Assembly: GCF_025993685.1 (NCBI RefSeq)
Contig: NZ_DAJPEN010000001.1
Location: forward strand, 682,001 to 746,000
Reading direction: 5' to 3'
From: Bacteroides mediterraneensis
GTDB lineage: Bacteria > Bacteroidota > Bacteroidia > Bacteroidales > Bacteroidaceae
Length of the DNA stretch: 64,000 bases
In this document: positions 1-10,166 of the stretch, piece by piece
How the letters are laid out: each line of letters begins with the position of its first letter
Numbering within the stretch: the stretch's first letter is position 1
The notes under the pieces: generated by a model
The model's input: the letters and a program-made list of their open reading frames with translations, nothing else
Databases searched by the model: none
What the model was told of the DNA's origin: nothing
Program-made: the position numbers and the translations under genes

Positions 1-2
1 GA

Positions 3-866
3 AGTTCATTTATAGTTTGTCTGCCTTTGATTACAGATGAAAATCAGCAGGAATCGTCTGCTCCTATATTGATTTCTCAAAAGCAGACGGATGTGGATAA
101 CATAGTGCCTGATAATGGAGAAATACCAGTTGAAGTGAATTCTAATTCTAAAACAGTATTAATTATAGAGGATAATGATGAAGTAGTTTTTTATCTCAAG
201 AAATCTCTTTCTGCTAGATACAGATGTCTAATAGCCAAAAACGGTAAGGCTGGTTTTGAAATGGCGACAAGTGTTATTCCAGATATTATAGTAATGGATT
301 ACATGATGCCTTTAATGGATGGAACTGAATGTACAAAATCAATTAGGGAGAATAGTAAAACAAGAAATATTCCAATTATTGTTCTTTCTGGTGCTGCAGA
401 TATTGAGAGTCAGAGAAGAATTATAAATGCTGGTGCTGATATTTTCCTCACAAAACCTGTAGATGAAGACTTGTTGATGGAGCATATTTCAAAATTATTG
501 GCAAAGGCTGCAAAACTTAATGATATAATTTATGATGCGGTACCGCAGTCATTTATGGATAAACTTGATTTTTATATATCTAGAAATATCAAGGATCCTG
601 ATTTTGATGTTGAGGCGTTGGCTGCATGTCTGCATCTGAGCAGGAGTTCACTCTTCCGAAGGATAAAAGCAGAAACTGGGTATAATATTTCTGAGTATTT
701 AAGGGAAAAACGTCTGCTAATGGCTATAGAACTTATAAATAGCGGACATACAAATGTTGAGGAATTATCATTGTCCTGCGGCTTCAATTCTTCTTCATAT
801 TTTTGTAAATGTTTTAAGACGAAATATGGAGTTCCGCCTAAGGAATATATAAAAAGTAGGAACTAA
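3..866 (+). CDS. Hybrid two-component system regulator, C-terminal part (receiver + AraC)
   Basis: This is the 3' end of a gene entering from the left edge. The first residues in frame (SSFIVCLPL) look like the closing strand of a histidine kinase ATPase domain, so the TTG at 27 is probably not a true start. A receiver domain follows, with the phospho-acceptor Asp in VMDYMMPLMDG and the conserved Lys in FLTKPVDE. The last ~105 residues form an AraC-type double helix-turn-helix (LAACLHLSRSSLFRRIK; LSLSCGFNSSSYFCKCFK). Hybrid two-component regulators of this design activate PULs in Bacteroides after a periplasmic sensor binds an oligosaccharide. It may control the PUL starting at 3,478, although a decayed insertion sequence now lies between them, or it may belong to a PUL further left. 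The domain call is firm; the target is inferred. Confidence 0.9.
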   Translation, partial: SSFIVCLPLITDENQQESSAPILISQKQTDVDNIVPDNGEIPVEVNSNSKTVLIIEDNDEVVFYLKKSLSARYRCLIAKNGKAGFEMATSVIPDIIVMDYMMPLMDGTECTKSIRENSKTRNIPIIVLSGAADIESQRRIINAGADIFLTKPVDEDLLMEHISKLLAKAAKLNDIIYDAVPQSFMDKLDFYISRNIKDPDFDVEALAACLHLSRSSLFRRIKAETGYNISEYLREKRLLMAIELINSGHTNVEELSLSCGFNSSSYFCKCFKTKYGVPPKEYIKSRN

Positions 867-937
867 AAGGATATATCAAACTTATTGTGAAATGGGGCTC
901 AAGATAGGGATATTCTGTAAATGTCCCTAGTAAATAC

Positions 938-982
938 AATGGCATATAAAGATGATAAAGTATAATCATTTTATATGCCATT
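938..982 (+). terminator. Hairpin terminator after the regulator gene
   Basis: Perfect 13-bp inverted repeat: AATGGCATATAAA at 938-950 and TTTATATGCCATT at 970-982. It starts about 70 bases after the stop codon of the regulator. The downstream T-run is short, so it may end transcription from either direction. Confidence 0.6.
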
Positions 983-1045
983 TATTGTCATTTTCCCGTA
1001 TTTTCTCATTGACTCTTATCGGTAGGACATGACGTTTCGGAAGAA

Positions 1046-2881
1046 GTCTGATGGCCTTTTCTAATTTTTCAGTAAAATCATATCATGCTGCTTTTACCGT
1101 TCTGTTTTTGACCTTGCCTATCATCAGTAGGGCATTAGCCGTATGATTCCAAAGAAAATCCACAGGATTTCCGTCTTCCTGTTCCGTACTTTTAGCCTTG
1201 AGAGTGAGTAATGTTGCTTTGAGTGCCAAAATTGCCTTCAAGTATGGTAGTTTTTTCTTGGGAGAGTTCACTCCTGAGAAACTTTTTCAAGGGTTTATCC
1301 CTGGCCGCCCTTCTCTTGCGTACAAAGGATGTGGAGATTTCATATTTTGTACAGAACTTTCTGTTGTCATTAATAGCATATATGGAATCGGTAGCTACGC
1401 ATCTTACTCTCACATTCATGAGCTTTTGCTGCATACGGATACAGTCCTTAAGTTTTATACCCTCATTGAATTTCTTGAATGAGAGGTGTTCGGTGAACGA
1501 TATGTCATCTATCTGTATGTTGTTGATCTTTGCATTGAACTCGACAGACTTTGTTTCTTTGCCTCTTGCAATAGGACGTATGTGTATGTAATGACGGTAA
1601 ATGCTGACGATGTGACACTGATTTTCCGCCCATCAAACATTTCCTTTTCTTGTACAAGAATCTTTTTGATGATGGAAAGACGTTTGGGTAATCCAGGGTG
1701 TACTGGAGTAAGGTTCCGTACTCTCGATGAATTTCATCCCTCTGTATGAGGAACCTTTCAGGAAGTCTGGTTATACGATGCTTGAGCGTTCTTGTCCTTG
1801 AGGCCTTTCTTTTTCTTTTCTTGCAGTAGGACAGATAGGACTCCGCTTCATTTCTATATTTGCTGCGGGTACTTCTTATGCCATGCTTCCTACAATGTCT
1901 GTAGATATATCTATAGAGCCATTCAAGGCTTTCTCTGAGTAGTTTCATATCCATAGTAAAACGTATGTGGCTCTCATAGCATGTGGTATTGGGGGCGGTC
2001 TTGGGAATAGCTGTTGCGCCCGTCAAGAATCTTTCCTTGGATTCGTATTTCCTGAGCTGTTCGGGCCATGCCTTCCTCACGCGCCGGACCTTGGCCTTCA
2101 CTTTCCGGTCCGCATCCGTTCCCTCCAGAGCTTCATGTATCTGTTCCAGCGCCCTTTCCACCTTCTCGGGGGTGATGTCCTGGTAAGTGACGGGAGCGGA
2201 GTCGCGCAGCTCCTGCTTGGTGACGGACTCGGCGTACCGCCATATCTCCTCAAGCTGTTCCGCAATTCTGGAGATGCGGGTGTGGATGGACTTGCCCCAG
2301 ACGAACGTATAACGGTTGGCGTTCGCCTCCATCTTCGTCCCGTCGGTGCAGGCCACGTCCAGACTTACAAAGCCCTCCGCCACGAGGAACTTCACGATGG
2401 TAGCGAAGACGGTCTTGAGCACATCCTTCAGCCGGCTGCTGCGAAAACGGTTGATGGCGTTGTGGTCAGGCACCCTGGTACCGGTCAGCCACATGAAGCG
2501 GATGTCATTGCGGCAGAACTCCTCAATGCGGCGGCTGGAATAGATATTGCGCAGATAGGCATATACCAGAATCTGCAGCATCATGCGGGGATGGTAGGCC
2601 GGACAGCCTTTGACAGAATACTTGTGGTAAAGTTCTTCCAGGCTAATATTTTCAATGATACGGTGGATAACCTGGACCGCGTCGTTTTGGGGAGTAAAAT
2701 CGCTTAAATACGGAGGTAAAAGCAGATTATCGTTGGAGGTATAGTTTTTAAACATTATATTTGGAATATATTACTTGATTCTCTAAGATACAAAAAAAAT
2801 GTGGAGATGGGCAAGTCCTGACTGAGCGAAGTTTGGGCTTGCCTGATTTTTTTGCAGACACAAAAAAAGACCATCTCAAAG
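1046..2881 (-). mobile_element. Decayed insertion sequence with IS1182-like transposase
   Basis: The transposase remnant (1,083-2,755, - strand) is bracketed by imperfect inverted ends. The left end near 1,046-1,060 contains GATGGCCTTTT. The right end near 2,862-2,881, read on the - strand, contains GATGGTCTTTT. No clear target duplication was found, so the exact ends are approximate. Part of the element is clearly more G+C-rich than the flanking PUL DNA, which supports insertion from another background. It sits between the regulator fragment and the susC promoter region. Confidence 0.6.
1083..2755 (-). pseudogene. Frameshifted IS1182-like DDE transposase
   Basis: The N-terminal part, read from 2,755 leftwards, has the DUF772-type region (PAYHPRMMLQILVYAYLRN, FMWLTGTRVPDHNAINRFR) and a DDE-type segment (VACTDGTKMEANANRYTFVW). 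Near 1,590 the frame is lost. Expected sequence resumes in another frame (ARGKETKSVEFNAKINNIQ), then in the frame ending near 1,192 (DSIYAINDNRKFCTKYEIST, LEGNFGTQ). The C-terminal tail (TANALLMIGKVKNRT) lies in a further frame ending at 1,083. At least two frameshifts therefore break the gene and it should not make active transposase. The exact IS family label (IS1182 or a related ISNCY group) is uncertain. Confidence 0.8.
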
Positions 2882-3477
2882 TTTATTTGGGCCTCATTTT
2901 TTTTGTATTGTTGTATCGGTTTGAATGATTTTTACATATATGCACTTATATTTTTATATTATGAACTTATATTGATGTTTTAGGAATCTATAACGATTTA
3001 TATTTGCCTCAACAAAAGAATGTTGGTGAATGGAATGTAAAGATTAAAAATTAGGTTATAGTTTTTCTGGGATAAAAGATTGTTTACTATTTGGTGTTAG
3101 TTTTTGATTAGGTTATGGAGTTGAGTGATTAAGTAAATACCCATACTGTTATTGTCAGGTTTAATTATGTAAGAATTCTGAATGATGTAGGACAAACTGA
3201 AAGATAGTATTACATGTAAAAACACGTTCATAGTTTAGTTTATTTTTCTTGTAGAAAGAGGGTTTTTGTTTTTTTTATGTTATAATAAATGATTGGTGTA
3301 TATAAACAATAAAATACCATTTAGAATGGAAAAAGAAGACAGGATTTAGCCACCTGTATTTTGTTATCCTTTTTAGTAATTAATTTAAATAATATGCCGG
3401 CTAACTTGTATTTTTTTATTGCGTTTATTGGCTATGGTTATAAAGCCCATAATTAATAATTAATTAAGTGTAATATT
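2882..3477. other. AT-rich leader region upstream of susC
   Basis: About 600 bases without a credible gene. It is very AT-rich and should contain the promoter and regulator binding site of the PUL. I searched for the Bacteroides TAnnTTTG box and found only near matches (for example TATTTTG near 3,357), so no promoter is called. There is no strong ribosome binding site before the ATG at 3,478. Confidence 0.4.
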
Positions 3478-6400
3478 ATGAAAAATATGTATTATAAATT
3501 TTTAAAGATTAAATTTATTTCTTTGTTAGTCTTTTTCTCTTGTGCTTCAATTACGCAAGTTCTTGCACAATCTAAAGACATAAAAGGTGTTGTTCTAGAT
3601 GAAAATTCAGAGCCTCTAATTGGAGCTTCAATTTTAATTCAAGGAACAGGTAAGGGAGTTATCACAGATTTTGATGGAAATTTTATTTTAAAGGATGTAG
3701 AGTCTGATGCGAAATTAGTTGTATCTTATGTTGGATATAAAGATCAGGTAGTTAAAGTTGGAACACAGAATTATTTTAAAATTCTAATGAAATCTGATCA
3801 GGAAATGCTGGATGAAGTTGTAGTAATTGGTTATGGTTCTATGAAAAAAAGAGATGTAACAGGTGCTATAACTTCAGTAAATGCAAAAGCTATTGAAGAA
3901 AAACAGCCGCTTTCCGTTTTTGATGCTCTTCAAGGTGAAGCTCCAGGAGTATTGGTGATCAGTAATTCAGGTGCACCTGGTGAAGGTAGTACAGTTCGTG
4001 TTAGAGGTACATCTACTTTTGAAGCAGGCGTTAATCCATTATATGTGGTTGATGGAGTTCAGATGGATGATATTTCTGCAATTAATCCCAATGATATTGA
4101 ATCAATGGAAATCTTAAAAGATGCTGCATCTGCAGCAATATATGGTTCTCAATCTGCAAATGGTGTAGTGATTATAACAACTAAAAAAGGTGAAAAAGGA
4201 AAACTTAAAGTAAGTGGTAGATATTCTCATAGTATTTCTACCATGGCACACACTATTCCTCAATCTAATGCGTATGAAGCTAATGTCTTTTATAATTTGG
4301 TAAATATGGGATTAAATAAAGGGCTAGAGCTTTATACTCCTTTTACTACTGATTCGAACAATCCAACCAAGAACTCTAATACTTTCTATCAGGATGAATT
4401 ATCGAGAACAGCGCATACAAATCAGGTGGATTTCAGTGCAAGTTCTGCTAATGAGACTACTAGCTTCTATAATTCAATCAGTTATCTTGATCAGCAGGGT
4501 ATTATTTTAAATTCTTGGTATAAACGTTTATCAGTCAAAAGTAATTTTGAATTTAAGCCTAGTGATAAATGGACATTTACAACTAATTTTGCTTATACGT
4601 ATTCAAAAAGAAATATCGTAAATGAATCAGCAATGTTTTATCAAGGATTACGTCGTCCTGCACATTTCTCGATTTATTATCCGGATGGAAGTCATTTGTT
4701 CATAAATTCAGGTTATGCAAGCCCTGTAGCACAGGCTTTATTTAGAAAAAATGAACCTCAAACACAAAGTATATTATTTAATGAGACTGTTAAATATCAT
4801 TTCAATAAATATTTTAATGCACAGGCTTCAGTTAATGGAAACTATGCTGTTACTCGTACGAAAAATTTCTCCCCATCATCACTTAGTTCCAGTGGCTTGT
4901 CGAGTGCTTCTGATGTAACGGCTATTAAGAGAAACTATACTGCTGAATTCTTGTTAAATTATAGTCGTGAGTTCCTGGAAAAACACAGCGTTAATGGTAT
5001 TCTTGGAACTTCTGTTCAGGATTGGTATGATGAAAATCTGAAATTTGCAGGTAAGGGTCATATTACAGAGTCTGTACCTACCGTTAATGCATATGAAGCT
5101 TTGGATCTTGTAAATACAACAACTTCAGCGACTGCTCATTCAATGGCAAGTTTTTTTACCCGATTGTCATATAGTTATATGAGCCGTTATATGATGAATT
5201 TTACAATGAGAGCTGATGGATCATCCAGATTTATTAATAATCGTTGGGGGTATTTCCCGTCATTATCTTTGGGTTGGAGATTCTCTGATGAGAAATTTAT
5301 GAAACCCCTCAAAAGAGTACTTGAAGATGGTAAACTTCGATTGAGTTACGGTATTACAGGTAATGAACGAGTAGGAAATTATGATTCTCAGATTGTTTAT
5401 ACGTTTGGAGGATATCTGTATGATGGTATGGCAGGAATCAGACCTTCCGATACTGTAGGTAATCCGGATTTGAAATGGGAAACTACAAAACAGTTTAATG
5501 CCGGTTTGGATTTGTCTTTCGGTAGATTCAAGGCTGTATTGGATTATTATTATAAATATACAGACGGATTGCTTTATGCAATGCTTCTTCCAACAGAATC
5601 TGGTTACAATAATATGAAAGCTAACTTTGGAGCTGTATCGAATAAAGGTTTTGAAATCACAGTTTCAGGTGATGTTGTTAGAGCAGCAGACTTCAAGTGG
5701 AATACTGCTGTGAATTTTTCAATAAATAAGAATACAATTGAAAAACTGGCAACAGAAGATTATATATCCGGAGGTGGATGGTTAGTAGCTGAGAATAATC
5801 CTATAGGACAATTGTATGGATATCAAGCTTTGGGAGTTTATGCATATGATGAATCCAATGCTTATACAGAGGACTTTAAAACAAGGCTTATCCCACAATT
5901 TGAACGTGATTCTTATGGTAATGTCATAATAAATTCCCAAGGAAAACCAACACTGATTGGTTATACATATCCAAATGGTGAGGTATTTGAAGGTACACCT
6001 GCCCAAATGAAGTATGGAAATACTGTTCTAAAAGGAGGAGATATAATATGGGAAGAACAAACTGTAGATGGGGTTATTGATGATAATGACAGAAAAGTTT
6101 TGGGGAACGGTATGCCTACCTGTTTCTTTTCATGGAACAATACATTTACCTGGAAGGATTTTTCATTGAATCTTAATTTCTATGGAAGTGCAGGAAACAA
6201 AAATTATAATGCTCTTAGTCAATATTTGAATGGTCAGGGATCAAATAATAATATTCCTTACCCATATAGAATACATAACGCTTGGGCATATCCAGGTGCT
6301 GTGACAGATATACCTGTATTTATAAAAACCAGAAGTACTTATAATCAGAATCTGGGTGGAGTCAATTCTTTGTATGTTGAGGATGCCAGCTTTATAAGAC

Positions 6401-6624
6401 TGCAAACGTTAAGATTGTCTTATATGTTTAAGAAGAAAAACTTTAAATGGCTTCCCGTTTCAAATATGAATTTATGGGTGTATGCCAACAATTTGTTTAC
6501 ATGGACAAATTACAGCGGTTGGGACCCAGAAATTAGTGTGTCTAATGTTTTACAACCTGGTAATGATACAGGTAAGTTCCCTCGTTCCAGGGAATTTGGT
6601 ATTGGATTAAATGTAAATTTCTAA
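3478..6624 (+). CDS. SusC-family TonB-dependent outer membrane transporter
   Basis: Outer-membrane transporter that imports oligosaccharides into the periplasm using TonB energy, working with the SusD lid encoded 11 bases downstream. The 1,048-residue product has an N-terminal signal peptide ending near VLAQ. A carboxypeptidase-D-like regulatory domain follows (IKGVVLDENSEPLIGASILIQ), then a TonB-box region (DEVVVIGYG), a plug domain (GVLVISNSGAPGEGSTVRVRG, PLYVVDGV, IEILKDA-like ESMEILKDAASAAIYGS) and a long beta-barrel ending in an aromatic strand (GIGLNVNF). Length and order are normal for the family. It is the first gene of the PUL and probably heads an operon through 9,942. Confidence 0.97.
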   Translation: MKNMYYKFLKIKFISLLVFFSCASITQVLAQSKDIKGVVLDENSEPLIGASILIQGTGKGVITDFDGNFILKDVESDAKLVVSYVGYKDQVVKVGTQNYFKILMKSDQEMLDEVVVIGYGSMKKRDVTGAITSVNAKAIEEKQPLSVFDALQGEAPGVLVISNSGAPGEGSTVRVRGTSTFEAGVNPLYVVDGVQMDDISAINPNDIESMEILKDAASAAIYGSQSANGVVIITTKKGEKGKLKVSGRYSHSISTMAHTIPQSNAYEANVFYNLVNMGLNKGLELYTPFTTDSNNPTKNSNTFYQDELSRTAHTNQVDFSASSANETTSFYNSISYLDQQGIILNSWYKRLSVKSNFEFKPSDKWTFTTNFAYTYSKRNIVNESAMFYQGLRRPAHFSIYYPDGSHLFINSGYASPVAQALFRKNEPQTQSILFNETVKYHFNKYFNAQASVNGNYAVTRTKNFSPSSLSSSGLSSASDVTAIKRNYTAEFLLNYSREFLEKHSVNGILGTSVQDWYDENLKFAGKGHITESVPTVNAYEALDLVNTTTSATAHSMASFFTRLSYSYMSRYMMNFTMRADGSSRFINNRWGYFPSLSLGWRFSDEKFMKPLKRVLEDGKLRLSYGITGNERVGNYDSQIVYTFGGYLYDGMAGIRPSDTVGNPDLKWETTKQFNAGLDLSFGRFKAVLDYYYKYTDGLLYAMLLPTESGYNNMKANFGAVSNKGFEITVSGDVVRAADFKWNTAVNFSINKNTIEKLATEDYISGGGWLVAENNPIGQLYGYQALGVYAYDESNAYTEDFKTRLIPQFERDSYGNVIINSQGKPTLIGYTYPNGEVFEGTPAQMKYGNTVLKGGDIIWEEQTVDGVIDDNDRKVLGNGMPTCFFSWNNTFTWKDFSLNLNFYGSAGNKNYNALSQYLNGQGSNNNIPYPYRIHNAWAYPGAVTDIPVFIKTRSTYNQNLGGVNSLYVEDASFIRLQTLRLSYMFKKKNFKWLPVSNMNLWVYANNLFTWTNYSGWDPEISVSNVLQPGNDTGKFPRSREFGIGLNVNF

Positions 6625-6635
6625 ATCAATAAGGT

Positions 6636-8138
6636 ATGTATAAATATATTTTTTTATTATTACTGAGTGCATTTGTTTCATCTTGTGAGAACTTTTTAAC
6701 AAAGGAAACGATAACAGATTTACCTGCCGATGGTTTCCCGTCTAATGAGAAAGATGCGGAAGGATTGATCACTGGTATGTATGATGCAATTCAGGATGCT
6801 TTGGAGACTAATTATTTTTATTGGGGTGAATATCGTTCTGATGCTATTGAGAGAAACAGAAATAATGGTGACTTAAATCTGTTTTATAATACATTGTCAC
6901 CAACACATGCTACTTCAAATTGGAATAGTCTGTATAAAATTATTTTAAGTGCGAATGTGGCGATAAAATATATACCTGCATTAAATGATGGTGATGAAGC
7001 TAATAAATCAAGTATGTTGGCCGAAGCTTTAACGGCTCGTGCATGGATGTATTTTTATGCAGTAAGAGTTTGGGGAAGGGTACCCTTAATTACTGAACCA
7101 TACGAGAACAAGGAAGGTCAGCAACTGTATTATCCTAGGGCAGATTTAGATTTGGTATATACGCAAATAGAAAATGATCTCAAACAAGCTGTCAATTTAT
7201 TTGGTGTGACTGCACCGACTAGTTGTTACAGAATTTCCAGAGGTGTTGCCAGTGCAATATTAACAGACTTCTACATGTGGAAAAAAGATTATTCCAATGC
7301 TATTTTAGCTTCTGATTATTTTGCAAATACTTCTACAAATCCTTATGCGTATGCAAATTCTGATACATGGAAACAGATATTTATAAATCCTGCAAGTTCA
7401 AAAGAGAATATATTTGTTTTGTATTGGGATTATACAAGTGACGGTGAGCAGGGGATTGTTAAACAAATTGGTGGTGGACAACAAAGTAATGCCCAAGTAA
7501 AAATTTCGAGAACTGTCTGGAACAAATTTGTTAATCGTAAAGAATGGGATCCAAGATTTGCCTTGTCTTTAGATACATTGCATCTATATAATGGTGTTGG
7601 AACATTGGATGAAAATTCTTATGATATGATTAATGATAATATGGGAATTGCAGATGATTACTGTACGAAATGGCTTGAATTGGATCCTTTGACAGGTGAA
7701 TATCCTAAGATAGTGGCTTCTGATGCAGATTATGAGATTCCATTCTACAGGTATTCAGGAATTATGTTGCTTAGAGCAGAAGCTTATGCTCGCCGTAATG
7801 AAGGAAATGATTTGAATGAAGCAATTTCAATAATAAACCAAATTCGTCAGCGTTTTTCAACTGAACATAACTTGACAGGAAGTGAAACTCAGACAGAGCT
7901 GATTGATATAATAGATGAGGAACGTTTGCTGGAATTATGGTGTGAAGGAACAAGATGGTTTGACCTCGCAAGACGTGGTGATTTAAAAGAAGTAATGGAT
8001 CAGGTATTCATTAATGAAAGAGGTATTCCTGAAGGTTTTGGTGATGAGCAGTATATATTATGGCCAATTCATCAATCTGCTTTCTCTGCAAATCCAGAAT
8101 TGGTTGGTGATCAGAACCCAGGTTATGTTGAAGGTTAA
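6636..8138 (+). CDS. SusD/RagB-family starch-binding-like outer membrane lipoprotein
   Basis: Surface glycan-binding lipoprotein that caps the SusC transporter. The 500-residue product begins with a lipoprotein signal peptide with the lipobox Cys in FVSSCENF. A helical TPR-like SusD fold follows, with typical motifs: LITGMYDAIQDAL near the N-terminus, LTARAWMYFYAVRVWGRVPL in the middle, and the conserved C-terminal block (EERLLELWCEGTRWFDLAR) ending in ILWPIHQSAFSANPEL and NPGY. The 11-base gap from susC and the following 14-base gap indicate one operon. Specificity cannot be read from the sequence. Confidence 0.97.
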   Translation: MYKYIFLLLLSAFVSSCENFLTKETITDLPADGFPSNEKDAEGLITGMYDAIQDALETNYFYWGEYRSDAIERNRNNGDLNLFYNTLSPTHATSNWNSLYKIILSANVAIKYIPALNDGDEANKSSMLAEALTARAWMYFYAVRVWGRVPLITEPYENKEGQQLYYPRADLDLVYTQIENDLKQAVNLFGVTAPTSCYRISRGVASAILTDFYMWKKDYSNAILASDYFANTSTNPYAYANSDTWKQIFINPASSKENIFVLYWDYTSDGEQGIVKQIGGGQQSNAQVKISRTVWNKFVNRKEWDPRFALSLDTLHLYNGVGTLDENSYDMINDNMGIADDYCTKWLELDPLTGEYPKIVASDADYEIPFYRYSGIMLLRAEAYARRNEGNDLNEAISIINQIRQRFSTEHNLTGSETQTELIDIIDEERLLELWCEGTRWFDLARRGDLKEVMDQVFINERGIPEGFGDEQYILWPIHQSAFSANPELVGDQNPGYVEG

Positions 8139-8152
8139 AATATAGTTGGAAT

Positions 8153-8887
8153 ATGAAAAAAAATAATTTATTATCCTTAGGTTTTTCTCTTATTCTTTTT
8201 TCTGGTTGTAATATGTTTGGACTGGAATTACAAGAAAATTATGATTATGATGATAGTGTTTTTGACTCTCATACAAATATGAGTGTTATGGATTATATGC
8301 GTACCCAACCTGATATGTATTCTGAAATGGTGGAGGCTATAGAATATGCAGGAATGGAATCTGAATATTCCAATCCAGAGAATACTTATTTTGTATTAAC
8401 TAATAATGCATTCAATACATATTTTAAGAACAACAGATTACTAAATCCTGAATATCAGGAAGGAAGTGATGATCCTAAAATGGAAACTGTTATTCCGTCT
8501 TCAATAACCGATTATCCCCAAAGAGATGTCCAAGAATTTCTTAAATATCATATATTGATAGGAAATCACAATTGGGATAATTTAAATTCATCTACAAATG
8601 AGTGGATAAGAACTGCCTCATATGTTGAAAATTCGCCTGCAGATACTTGTCTGGTTCTAATGGGAGTGCAATATGCTGATGTCGCTGGTGGTGGTTGTAA
8701 AATTAATATAAACAAATGGGAAGGAGTTGAGCCTGATGTAGAAGGAACAAAGCCTTTACAGACTTCTGTGAGTCCATTGTATTCTTCATTGATATGTACT
8801 GATGGGCTTGTCCATGTTTTGGATACTTATTTGAAAGCTCCTAAGAAGGTGGTAGTTGATTTTTATAGTAGTTATCAAATAAAATAG
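8153..8887 (+). CDS. Fasciclin-like lipoprotein of the SusCD operon
   Basis: A 244-residue lipoprotein with the lipobox in LFSGCNMF. The body resembles a single fasciclin (FAS1) domain: MSVMDYMRTQPDMYSEMVEAI, the central NTYFVLTNNAFNTYF corresponding to the FAS1 'FAPTNxAF' block, and FLKYHILIGN for the second conserved block. The closing segment SLICTDGLVHVLDTYL also fits. FAS1 domains are used in adhesion and cell-surface contacts. In PULs such proteins occupy the position of SusE/F-like surface glycan-binding proteins, so a role at the cell surface in substrate capture is inferred. Confidence 0.75.
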   Translation: MKKNNLLSLGFSLILFSGCNMFGLELQENYDYDDSVFDSHTNMSVMDYMRTQPDMYSEMVEAIEYAGMESEYSNPENTYFVLTNNAFNTYFKNNRLLNPEYQEGSDDPKMETVIPSSITDYPQRDVQEFLKYHILIGNHNWDNLNSSTNEWIRTASYVENSPADTCLVLMGVQYADVAGGGCKININKWEGVEPDVEGTKPLQTSVSPLYSSLICTDGLVHVLDTYLKAPKKVVVDFYSSYQIK

Positions 8888-8892
8888 TTGTT

Positions 8893-9942
8893 ATGAAGTT
8901 TATTTATAGTTTATTAGCTTTCATATTGATTCTCACAAGTTGCAAAAATGAGGATTTTGTTAGAATTGATTCTTTGAGTCATTTGGGAGAAAGTTGTTTC
9001 CAGGGACAGAAGGTTCCTGTTTGGGTATCAGTGGAAACTGGTGATATGGCAAATACTGAATATGAATGGTCTTGTACAGGTGGTGAGTTTGAGGAAATAC
9101 CAGGAGGTATAGGTAGTAAATTGTATCATACTATATGGATTGCCCCGATGGAAAAAGGTACTTATCAAATTAATTGCACTGTAAAATGTGGAGGCAAATC
9201 TGAAACTAGAACTGCAGAGATAAAGGTGGATAAATATTTGTTTTATGATTTTAATTATCTGAACCAGTATATGTATTTCACTAAAAGTAATGCAAGCCCG
9301 ACAATTAATGCAAACTCGTTAGATTTGCTGCTTAAAGGAACAGCTAAAAATGCTTATGGTTATATATCTACATTTGTAGATGATACACCAGTCAAACCAT
9401 CATTGACTTTGGAAGTGGATTTAAAGACAGGAAGTACCTATGGTAATCAGCAAGCTGCTACATACTTAAATTATGTTTTTGCCAGACCTGAAGTCGAAAA
9501 CAAATTAGTAGATAAATATATCAGAAATTTAAGGATTGAAATATACCCAAGACTGAATGTGAATACTAATCAGAAAGATTTAATCCCAAGTGTGGTTTAC
9601 GATGATATAACAAGATTGAAATCTTTAAAATGTAATGTTTTTGTATGGGGTGAAGTATATGATGCAAGATTTGATATGTCTGAATGGAAACTAATTAGTT
9701 CTGAATATATAGATGGATTGTATCTAAGTACTGATAAAATAAAGAAACACGTTGTATCAAATCTTGATGTTTTCAATAATACTTTGAGTTTTGCAGCCGA
9801 TAATGATAATATCAATATTCCTTTGGATAATGTATTCTTAAATTCAGCAGAGAATGTTTCTGTTGATAACATAAATATTGGAGTATATCATACAAATTGC
9901 CAAATAGTGTTAGATAATTTGTCTATTGATTTGAATGATTAA
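8893..9942 (+). CDS. PUL lipoprotein with Ig/PKD-like domain (SusE/F-position)
   Basis: A 349-residue lipoprotein with its lipobox in LILTSCKNED, starting 5 bases after the preceding gene. Residues ~30-115 resemble a PKD or Ig-like beta-sandwich (YEWSCTGGEFEEI, GTYQINCTVKCGGK, TAEIKV). The remainder is rich in beta-strand-like alternation and looks like a carbohydrate-binding beta-sandwich, but I do not recognise a named family. Its position as the last gene of the susCD operon, followed by a terminator at 9,961, suggests a surface glycan-binding protein. That function is inferred from context only. Confidence 0.65.
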   Translation: MKFIYSLLAFILILTSCKNEDFVRIDSLSHLGESCFQGQKVPVWVSVETGDMANTEYEWSCTGGEFEEIPGGIGSKLYHTIWIAPMEKGTYQINCTVKCGGKSETRTAEIKVDKYLFYDFNYLNQYMYFTKSNASPTINANSLDLLLKGTAKNAYGYISTFVDDTPVKPSLTLEVDLKTGSTYGNQQAATYLNYVFARPEVENKLVDKYIRNLRIEIYPRLNVNTNQKDLIPSVVYDDITRLKSLKCNVFVWGEVYDARFDMSEWKLISSEYIDGLYLSTDKIKKHVVSNLDVFNNTLSFAADNDNINIPLDNVFLNSAENVSVDNINIGVYHTNCQIVLDNLSIDLND

Positions 9943-9960
9943 TATATTGATATTTCTTTG

Positions 9961-10006
9961 AATGAAACTACTCTTTACTTATTTGGAGAGAGTAGTTTCA
10001 TTTTAA
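9961..10006 (+). terminator. Rho-independent terminator of the susCD operon
   Basis: Stem AATGAAACTACTCT (9,961-9,974) pairs perfectly with AGAGTAGTTTCATT (9,989-10,002), followed by a short T tract. It lies 18 bases after the stop of the preceding lipoprotein gene and separates the binding/transport operon from the enzyme genes. Confidence 0.85.
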
Positions 10007-10124
10007 TTATACAATAGATTTGAATCAATCGTAAAAGACGTTCAATTTGAACTTTTTTTTATATAAAGAACGAATGTTTTTATAGATTGAAATTATTGTA
10101 TAAGTAAGAATTTGTTTCAAGTGG

Positions 10125-10132
10125 TAGTTTTG
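10125..10132 (+). promoter_or_regulatory. Bacteroides-type -7 box upstream of the enzyme operon
   Basis: TAGTTTTG matches the Bacteroides sigma-ABfr -7 consensus TAnnTTTG, 34 bases before the sulfatase ATG. The only -33-like TTG (10,096-10,098) is a little farther upstream than usual. It lies after the terminator at 9,961, where a new transcript would be expected to start. Confidence 0.5.
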
Positions 10133-10166
10133 TATTCAGAAAACAAATTACATTAACTAAGAAATC

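Noticed and set aside
1967..2707. A 246-residue gene on the + strand
   Set aside because: It is the antisense shadow of the transposase in G+C-rich DNA and has no recognisable domain.
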